In this document: positions 57,016-64,000 of the stretch, piece by piece
Position numbering within the stretch: the stretch's first letter is position 1
Layout: each line of letters opens with the position of its first letter
Assembly (NCBI GenBank): GCA_030549175.1
Contig: JAUKUA010000006.1
Coordinates: 2,852,001-2,916,000, forward strand
DNA length: 64,000 nt
From: Lasiosphaeris hirsuta
Lineage: Eukaryota > Ascomycota > Sordariomycetes > Sordariales > Lasiosphaeriaceae
Direction: 5' to 3'
Position numbers and translations under genes: made by a program
The notes under the pieces: generated by a model
The model's input: only the letters and a program-made list of their open reading frames with translations
Told to the model about the DNA's origin: nothing
Database searches by the model: none

Positions 57016-59094
57016 ATGAATTCGGCTTTGAATAATACGAAAACCAGCACAATGGGAAACCTCACCACCACCGCCGACGTCCCCTTCGGCCCCTTCCTCG
57101 CCGGCCTCGCCGCCTGGGCCCTCCTCCGCCTAATCCTCGAAGGCCTAGTCCACTACCTCAACCCGGAATTCTTCGAGGATCTGAAACTTGACATCCGCAA
57201 GCGCTACGACCTTTACTTTGGCGTGTGGCTCGGTACCCTCTTCAAGATCGTCTCTCTTCTCTCCTGCTCCGCGGCGGTCCTCACCACGCCCGCGGAAACC
57301 GACATTGCAGGGCTCGTGCGTCCCCTTAAAACCGCCGAGCAGTGGTGCTGGGGCTGCCGCGCCGTCATATTTGTGCAGGAGATGCCGCACATCCAGTCCA
57401 TTCCGGAGCTCCTGGTGCATCACATGCTGAGCATTGCGTCGATGCTGGGAATCTTGGCGTGGAGGCTGCCGCGGCGGCAGATGTATCTGATGTGGGCGTC
57501 GTTGTTGAGCGAGTTTGTCACGAATGCGCGAATGCTGCTCCGGATGCATGGCCGGATGGGCCCCGCGGTGGCGAAGTGGTTTTCATTGATTATGGCGGTG
57601 ATGATTGTGGGGTTTCGCATGACAGGAGTGGTTGTTGCGATGCTGTGGTCCTTTCGGAGCGGTACCAGTGGGCTTGCGTTGTTTGTCAATGTCGGGGGCA
57701 TGGTGATCTACATGGCGTACATGGTCAAGATGACGTTCTGGGAGCTGGAGCGCGCGGGCATGTTGTCTTTCGACATGGTAAAGCCGGCTGTCTTGGTTGT
57801 GGCTAATAGATGGAGGGTTTCCTTGTTTGGTGTCATGCTCGGTGCGGGCTTCCTGGCGACGGAGGCATCGGCATTGTTTGTTTACCAAGCGAGCCAAGGG
57901 GGCGTCAACTCTGCGGTGGAGGTACACGACATCGTCCGGGCTTTCCTTCAGGTAGCCGCCGCCGGGCTGTTCGGATCCTACGTCACGGCGCCAACCATGA
58001 GGCTTTTCGTTGTGAGCGGTGGGACCGAAGGAGGCAAGTACCCGAAACTGTGTCTCCCAGGAGGGCTTCTCGCCGCTTCGACAACACTGCTCTACAGCCC
58101 CGCGATCGCAGCAAGCATCAGCAGGGTCCATTTTCTGGCAAGTGTGGTGGTGAGCCTACCACTGCTCGATGCCTTCAGCCACACTGGCTGTTACTTTGCA
58201 AATATTGAGGGGTTTGCGAGGGGCGAGAAGGGGCCTGTGGTCCCGCCCGGCCTGCCGGGCCTCAAGACGCCCTTCCCCGGAAAGTCAGAGAAGCAGTCTG
58301 AGAGCATCGACCAATCCATGGCCACGCCAATTCCACAAGAGAAACAAGCCCCAGCACCCATGGCGAGATCCCACTTCCTCGCCCTGCCTCTCATCGCGAG
58401 TGTCTGGAGCGGCCTGCTCTACATTTTGGTCCTCACATGCTACCTCGCGGGCCTGGACCTCTCCCAAGCCGCAGGCTTCACCCTCGCCGTTCGCGGTGTC
58501 ATCGGTCATTACGTCGGACACCTCCGGGGTGACATCACCCTTCGAACGATACACCTTCTTGGCTCCAAGGCAAACGCCACCTGGGTCAGCTTCGTGCAGC
58601 TCCTCTACGTGTCCGCGGCCGTGACATACTGCCACCTCGCCGATTATACCAACCAACCAAACACGCGCTCCTCGGGATTTCGGTGGAACTTTTATATAAG
58701 TCTGGTCGTCCTCCTCGTCTCCTGGGGGACAGGAATTCTCTCGGCCGCCGTCCAGGAGGAGGTGGATATCCCCTTGCCGTCGGGGTCCGAGTCGGAGTCC
58801 GGGTTGGGGAAGGGAGTTGTGGTAGGGAAAAGGTCCAATCCCGGCCCAGGTGCAAAGATATGGCAAAACAACCGCGGCAAGATTATCGGTGGCGCGGCTG
58901 GGTTGGCCATCTGTCTTGTCATGGTGGCCGGCTCGTACTTTGGGGCTATGCCGCCCGAGTTGACGGTCGAGCAGGCGAAGGGTGTGGCGAGGCCGGTTTC
59001 TGTATTTTGGGGGGCTGTTGCATCGTGGCAATTCGCCGTGTCCACTGTCTGCGCGGCCGTCTTGCCCATCGTGGTCGTGCAGTTTGTGGGTTGA
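57016..59094 (+). CDS. TLC-domain polytopic membrane protein with extended C-terminus
   Basis: A 692-residue intronless gene. TLC (TRAM/LAG1/CLN8) proteins are ER or Golgi membrane proteins, including ceramide synthases and lipid-sensing relatives. The N-terminal half has about seven spans. It has the His motif at about 132-140 (LLVHHMLSIASM), preceded by AVIFVQEMPHIQSIPELL, and a later SLLSEFVTNARMLLR. This matches the TLC core, but it lacks the full ceramide-synthase Lag1p motif pattern (HHxxT and a DD pair), so synthase activity is not supported. The C-terminal half (about 370-692) adds six or more spans separated by a Gln/Pro/Lys linker (about 415-450), unlike short single-domain TLC proteins. 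The ATG at 57016 is first; MGNLTTT at residue 13 is an alternative start. Confidence 0.82.
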   Translation: MNSALNNTKTSTMGNLTTTADVPFGPFLAGLAAWALLRLILEGLVHYLNPEFFEDLKLDIRKRYDLYFGVWLGTLFKIVSLLSCSAAVLTTPAETDIAGLVRPLKTAEQWCWGCRAVIFVQEMPHIQSIPELLVHHMLSIASMLGILAWRLPRRQMYLMWASLLSEFVTNARMLLRMHGRMGPAVAKWFSLIMAVMIVGFRMTGVVVAMLWSFRSGTSGLALFVNVGGMVIYMAYMVKMTFWELERAGMLSFDMVKPAVLVVANRWRVSLFGVMLGAGFLATEASALFVYQASQGGVNSAVEVHDIVRAFLQVAAAGLFGSYVTAPTMRLFVVSGGTEGGKYPKLCLPGGLLAASTTLLYSPAIAASISRVHFLASVVVSLPLLDAFSHTGCYFANIEGFARGEKGPVVPPGLPGLKTPFPGKSEKQSESIDQSMATPIPQEKQAPAPMARSHFLALPLIASVWSGLLYILVLTCYLAGLDLSQAAGFTLAVRGVIGHYVGHLRGDITLRTIHLLGSKANATWVSFVQLLYVSAAVTYCHLADYTNQPNTRSSGFRWNFYISLVVLLVSWGTGILSAAVQEEVDIPLPSGSESESGLGKGVVVGKRSNPGPGAKIWQNNRGKIIGGAAGLAICLVMVAGSYFGAMPPELTVEQAKGVARPVSVFWGAVASWQFAVSTVCAAVLPIVVVQFVG

Positions 59095-59131
59095 GGAGGT
59101 TAGGAGATGGGTGGTTATGTATTGTCAACGA

Positions 59132-59261
59132 CTAATGAAATTAATGGAATGGGTATGCGTATGATGTCAATGACTAGGTAGACAGGTATTTTAGCTCTAG
59201 GTATTGCCTAGGTACTAACGGAATCAATGGAAAGGGTATGTATATGATCTCAAAGACTAGG
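59132..59261. repeat. Imperfect 47-nt direct repeat, offset 83
   Basis: The units 59132-59178 and 59215-59261 both start CTAA and end GACTAGG. They share AATGGAA.GGGTATG and ATGAT.TCAA. About eight of 47 positions differ, mostly transitions. They lie just past the TLC gene, probably in its 3' UTR. Confidence 0.75.
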
Positions 59262-59966
59262 GCATTGCTAAGTTCGTTCGTGTTTACTTTCTCGATGGTC
59301 AATGCTAGATGGTGAGACGAGTAGAATATTCATATCTGTCTCTTCTTTGTCTTCTCTCTTTCTTTTTAGCCCTTAACCTTCATAGATGTGATGCTATCGG
59401 GATGTAATCTCAGCTAAAGGCTTTTGCTCAATTGTCATTGTTTACATCATGGTGCGCTTCAGGGGGGTACACTACGATTAGCCCCTTTCTCCCTCACCCA
59501 GGTGAGGAGATTCTTCACCTCAATGCCCCACACCATATGTTCGTATCAATCATTGCATGTCTTGAGCAAAGTCCCGAGTAGCCAACAGAATACACTATGA
59601 ACCGATCACGGAGACTACGGGAGCCTGAGCTTCTTTCCTTTTCCCCAAAGCAAGACATGGCTGCATGTCAAGTCGCTATTGCGTGACGGGTCTGACCCTT
59701 GCGATATTGTCATCGCACACTTCCCCTCACGAGAATAAACAGCATCGTCACAAAACCCTTTCGTCTCAAATCTTTCTATTGCGTAAAAGACGACCCCCAT
59801 AGCTCTACTCCGGCTTGTCTCAACTTCTGACTCTTGCAACCGAGCTGATTAACAGCAAGGCAAACGACATGCGCTACTGCACGGGAACGGAGTCTTTGTT
59901 GGCGTCATGAGAACCTACCGCCGTATAGTCCGTCAAGACGAAAACATGCGCTCCACGCTGCACCTG

Positions 59967-59980
59967 CCCCCCCCCCCCCC
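59967..59980. repeat. Poly-C run (14 C)
   Basis: Uninterrupted C run in non-coding DNA. Confidence 0.85.
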
Positions 59981-61687
59981 TCATCGCACAACCCAGTCCC
60001 CGCCGCATGGGATTGCGCCCGTACCGAAGCAATGCCGCCGTTCACCTCCACCACCCTCGGCAGGGCTTCCCTCCAGAGGCACGATGGGAGATGGCCATCT
60101 GCAAACACCCATCAACCCCATGACGACTTGCCCCCTGTGACGAGTCCCCCGCCACGAATAGGGCATCGTAGGGAGTGGTATTGTTTGCCAACCGCTCTGC
60201 CGTCCCAATCTAGCCCTCGAGCCAACAGCAGGTAATGCATCTGCTAGCGAGGCCACGAGCGTAACATGCGAAAACAAGCGAGCGCGGTTCCCCAGCAAAT
60301 CAGACCGGCCAAACGCATCAGCCGATGCCTCTCCATTCCAGGTACCAACTTTTGCCCGGCCCGTCTTGGGCGAGTTTCTCCGTCGCCCCCCGCCACCCGC
60401 CCCTCACAAAGATTGCCAGCTGCCTAGAACGTGCTTACCACCCGACACAGAGCAACAACGGACCGGCCCAACTGGCCGGCCGACATGCCGATCGAGTGAG
60501 TAACTGAACCAAAAAAGCTTCCGGGCCCGAGGACATTCGTGTGTGTGGTGTGTGTGGGCTGTCTCGCTGGTCGGTAAGCTAGGTAGCCAACCCACTATAG
60601 CTGAGGTACGGGGGAAAGGGAGGGAGTTGATAGTGGCAACCCTCCCCGCGGCTCCTCGGCGCTTCCCATGCCCAATTCCAGTCTCAGGGTCCCCCCCGAT
60701 TCGTCTCGTCGGGAGAAAGGGGACCTAGAACAACTCACCGTGTCTTGGCCAGAGCGAGCGAGGGGGGGGGGGAGGGTTAGCTCGTCGGTAGCTACCTACC
60801 TACCCACTAAGGCCGGCGGGTGTGGTGGTGTGAAGAAAAATGTTTCAAGATCTCCCAACGGCACCACTACAACTCGCCCATCCCCCGCCCTACCGCGTTG
60901 CAAAAAATCGGTCCTCACGTGGGAGTGTTTTTTAGCCCCCCCTCCATCTCACACCACCACCAACCCCCCTCCATTGGGGTAACATCGAAAAAGGGCCACG
61001 AGAAAAGCAAAGAGAACCACGGCATGTAACGAGAGGCGAACCAAACCAAACCCAGGCGCAGTACCTCATGTGGCGCAATCCACGGCGACGGAAAGAGACG
61101 CCATTCTTCCCCGTGGGTAGCCTGCGGCGCAGTTCGTCTTTGCCTCCAGAATACAGGCGTACTAGTAGCAGTAAAAAGAAGAAGAAAAAAATGACGACTT
61201 CAATCAAAAGTGCCCTGCAGCTCCGAGCCACAGCTCACTGCCATGAATTATCGGCCAAGGATGAGCGAGGCCCGCGCCGCCGACTTACACGAGTCTAGTA
61301 GGGTACATATGTACTGAACCAAGAAAAAACACAGCAATATCACGACCGGATTTGGCACCCTCGTAGGCTCCTTTCGGCCAAGGCCTACGGCGCGAACAAA
61401 ACAGAAACCCCGAACCCGGGGTAATTCTGCGTGCAACCACCTACAAAATCAACATTACTAAAGACGGAACCCGAGCCGATTCTTCACCCTCACCGCACCC
61501 AAGGAACCAACGAGGAGGGTTCGCGACAGCGGCATAGCGTCGTAACAGACCCTCCGGCCAGCGCCCCTACACACGGCAGACAGAACGAGTCCATGGGACG
61601 AGCTGTCGCGCTGTGGCCTGTCAAGGGTCTAGGGCTGGGAGAGGGGGGAGGAAAAACGGGGTCCGGGACCCCGCCCGTCAGCTATGT

Positions 61688-61703
61688 CCCCCCCCCCCCC
61701 CCC
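61688..61703. repeat. Poly-C run (16 C)
   Basis: Uninterrupted C run followed by GCCCCG in non-coding DNA. Confidence 0.85.
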
Positions 61704-63969
61704 GCCCCGCGCAGTGGAGGTTGGACGAGAGAAGGCTCGAGGGGTGCGAGACGAAACGCGCCTAGGGCGCGCGTGCAAAATGAGCACTTGCGAGAACTGC
61801 CGTGCCGGCACCGGTGAAGAACGGACCGGGGGAGGGGGGGACAACAGCGTGACTGAAAAAGTGCTTGTCTGGTGGCCCCTCGCCGCCGGGGGCGGATGGC
61901 TGACGCCTCGCTGGACCGGACGCGTGGTCCAACGTTCGGAGGCTGGAAGATGAGCGATGCGCCTCAAGCGCCCCAGCTACCGGCATCATCGATCGCAGCT
62001 GCCCGGGTGAACTACGAGCTGGGCTTCGCCCTCTGTGTCTGAGGCGTCAGCTGGAGCGAGTCGGTATCCCTCCCAGCGGACTCGATTTATCCGGACATAT
62101 TAGCCTGAGCGGAGAGGTGCGCCTCAACCTGCAACCGAATATGCGGCAGGAAGAGGCGGTCAGGCGAGCTAGCGCCCAGCATGCAGAACCGATCTTTGGG
62201 ACGCGGTACTTTTAGGGCTGGTGTACGCAAAGGGGTGGTGCTATTTTTTTATTTTTTTTTTGCTTATTTATCATTATTAGACCATCGCGGACCACTGCTC
62301 GCGCCCTGTCAGGGCTGTTGGTTCTCCCTTCGGCTCCCGGTCCGGCCCAGAAAACGTCAAATCAACTGATGCAGAAATCCGTTTCTGAGATGAGCTAGAG
62401 GATCAGATTAAGACAAACGGAAGAAGCAAAGGAGGGATAGGAACGGTAGAGGGGCTAGCTTGAAAGATTCTGCTGGGCCGTCGAAGTCCACGACCGCTTG
62501 GTGATTCATTTTTCAGCCTCGAGCCGACGCCTGGTTAGCTCGTCCGGAAAATACTGCCCTTCCCAGCTCTCAACCCGAGGGCCCTTCTTTGTGGGTCACT
62601 TCATCAAGTTGTGGAACTGCCGATGCCGGGATTCGCAAACTCACATCTCTGTCGGGGGAAAGTAAGAGTCCCGATGACATGGCCGATATCGAGATGGATC
62701 GAGCGAGTCCAACAACTCGGAGTCCCGGCCTCGGGCTTGTGGCGTTCCTATTGGCCATGGTCCAGCTAGAGAGGTCATGTATCAGGCACGATTGCGGCAA
62801 GGCTGACCGAGTCTCACCTTCCTCCGCCGACGGCCTTGTGTGCCACGCGAGTGCTGACGGCGAGAAAATAAGTCTGACCACCCCGCAAAAGTCGTAAATC
62901 TACTGGGATCCTAGTAAGAGAAGGAACGGACCGTGGATTAGAGCCTACTTCCCCGGAGCGGCGGCGAATATGAGAACTGAGATATGAGCCTGGCGTTCCA
63001 AGTACCGGATCCAAGATACGATGCTCGGAGAGCAACCCCAGGTCGGCTTCAGAGGTGCCGGTAGCTTCGCTGCGCCAGATTGACTCGAGTCAGTATCGAG
63101 GACCTTGTCCTTCACCGTGAGCGGCTGATCATCCGATATAATAAAAAGCACCGCGAAAGAGGTGGTACGCAACCTCCGTTCTGAGACTTTGGTGGTAGCA
63201 AACATCTTGTGCTGCCTGGCGCATCTCCGGATGACCTCAGCCTAGATTCTCGTGGGCACCCCCATGTGTAGTAGATCAGGGGGTTGAGGTGGCAAAGATG
63301 GGTAATGGAAGGATATTCAATGGTTTTATGACCGAATGGGTATTGTGCAACGATATTTACTTGTCGCAGGTCTCCGGGAGGGCGATTTCGAACCTAGACC
63401 AACCACAATATTGCAGAGAGCTCCAGTGTACTTGTGTATTGCCAAGACTCGCCTCGACATAGTCTCGTGGCATTGGCCTTCGAATTCGTGGCAGAGGTTG
63501 ACCTAAGCGTCGTAGTACAATATCGCGCAGCGGGATACAAGATGTATATCGGAGAAGCAGCTCCTGCCCCTTTTGACAACAATATGGAGGCCCAGCTCGT
63601 GTCTGAGACAGCTGGTTCCTCACGATGCAGAGCGAATCTAGGAGGACGACAGCTGAGACGACCACCTTGACCGAGGTCTGTGAAGAGTGGTGCGCTGTAG
63701 CTTCGAGACAAGTGAGCCGGTGCGAAGACCACAAGTCGACCTCGTGATCAGCCAGTTGGCAGTGCTTCCCATACTATCGGCCCATTGTTGAGGTCGGTTA
63801 CCGTAGCCCGACTTCTGAGCCACAGGTTTATGCATCGACGGTGTTGATCGCCTGCGGTGCCGATGTCAGACGGTCGCACTGGTCATCTCGGGCTTCCGAA
63901 ATAGCAGCCCGGGTCAGATGGTAACTCGAGCGTCGTATAAGCAAGCTTCTCAGGGCCGGCTCAGCTCAC

Positions 63970-64000
63970 CCTGGGCGAGAATCTTCCAGTAGTCCAAAGG
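63970..64000 (-). CDS. Possible exon of a gene entering from the right
   Basis: Read on the minus strand, the last 31 bases give PLDYWKILAQ in one open frame, ending CCCAGG. They are followed directly by GTGAGC, a good splice donor, at 63969-63964. This could be an exon of a minus-strand gene that starts beyond the window. The continuation to the left is not resolved; open minus-strand frames exist at 63357-63835 but I could not join them. Confidence 0.25.

Larger units (their letters stand above)
59095..64000. other. 4.9-kb right-end block without recognised genes
   Basis: The block contains a 47-nt imperfect direct repeat (59132-59178 and 59215-59261), C14 at 59967-59980 and C16 at 61688-61703. 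CCTACC/CTAGGTA motifs occur near 60580 and 60795, and a T-rich tract near 62240-62275. ORFs at 62570-63800 on both strands are less low-complexity than elsewhere but match no family I know. Confidence 0.55.

Noticed and set aside
53856..59094. MFS exporter and TLC-domain gene as part of a secondary-metabolite cluster
   Set aside because: No polyketide, NRPS, terpene, P450 or cluster-type regulator gene is present in the surrounding 10 kb.

Overview
The window is nuclear DNA of a filamentous ascomycete. Genes are separated by long non-coding stretches, most introns are 49-127 nt with GT..AG ends and CTAAC/CTGAC-like branch points, coding GC is high, and the proteins are typical of Pezizomycotina. 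The short intergenic CTAGGTA/CCTACC motifs and the protein families suggest Sordariomycetes, perhaps Sordariales, but this is an impression and not a measured placement. I support 15 protein genes (one cut by the left edge). I saw no convincing tRNA, rRNA, CRISPR-like array, intact transposon or secondary-metabolite cluster.

Left third (1-24 kb): a BCS1-type AAA ATPase running off the left edge (minus); a low-complexity Ser/Gly/Met-rich protein (minus); a single-pass membrane protein with a large extracellular-type C-terminal domain (plus, one intron); a CCDC174-like nuclear protein (minus); homoserine dehydrogenase (minus), which shares a 327-bp divergent promoter with the tRNA m7G methyltransferase Trm8 (plus, with one GC-AG intron); and a large Mdm1-type PXA-RGS-PX-nexin-C tether protein (plus).

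Middle third (24-40 kb): a two-RRM SR-type RNA-binding protein with seven exons, including a 6-nt microexon, a GC-AG intron and a 429-nt intron (plus); an AZUL-HECT ubiquitin ligase (minus); the pre-60S factor Rei1 (plus), divergent from the ligase; an unrecognised 492-residue protein (minus); and an Lsb5-type VHS/GAT protein (plus), divergent from it. This is the densest and most housekeeping-like part.

Right third (40-64 kb): a CHY zinc-finger gene whose reading frame is interrupted by an in-frame TAA that may overlap a splice donor; a 14-span-type MFS drug/H+ antiporter (minus); and a TLC-domain polytopic membrane protein (plus). These sit between 5-7 kb gene-poor blocks with AT-rich patches, pure C/G runs and short tandem duplications. 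The last 4.9 kb has no gene that I can recognise, apart from a possible minus-strand exon at the very edge.

The genes do not form one pathway. The shared themes are RNA metabolism (SR protein, CCDC174, Trm8, Rei1) and membrane or trafficking biology (Mdm1, Lsb5, TLC, MFS). The most unusual material is gene structure: the microexon, two GC-AG introns and the interrupted CHY gene.
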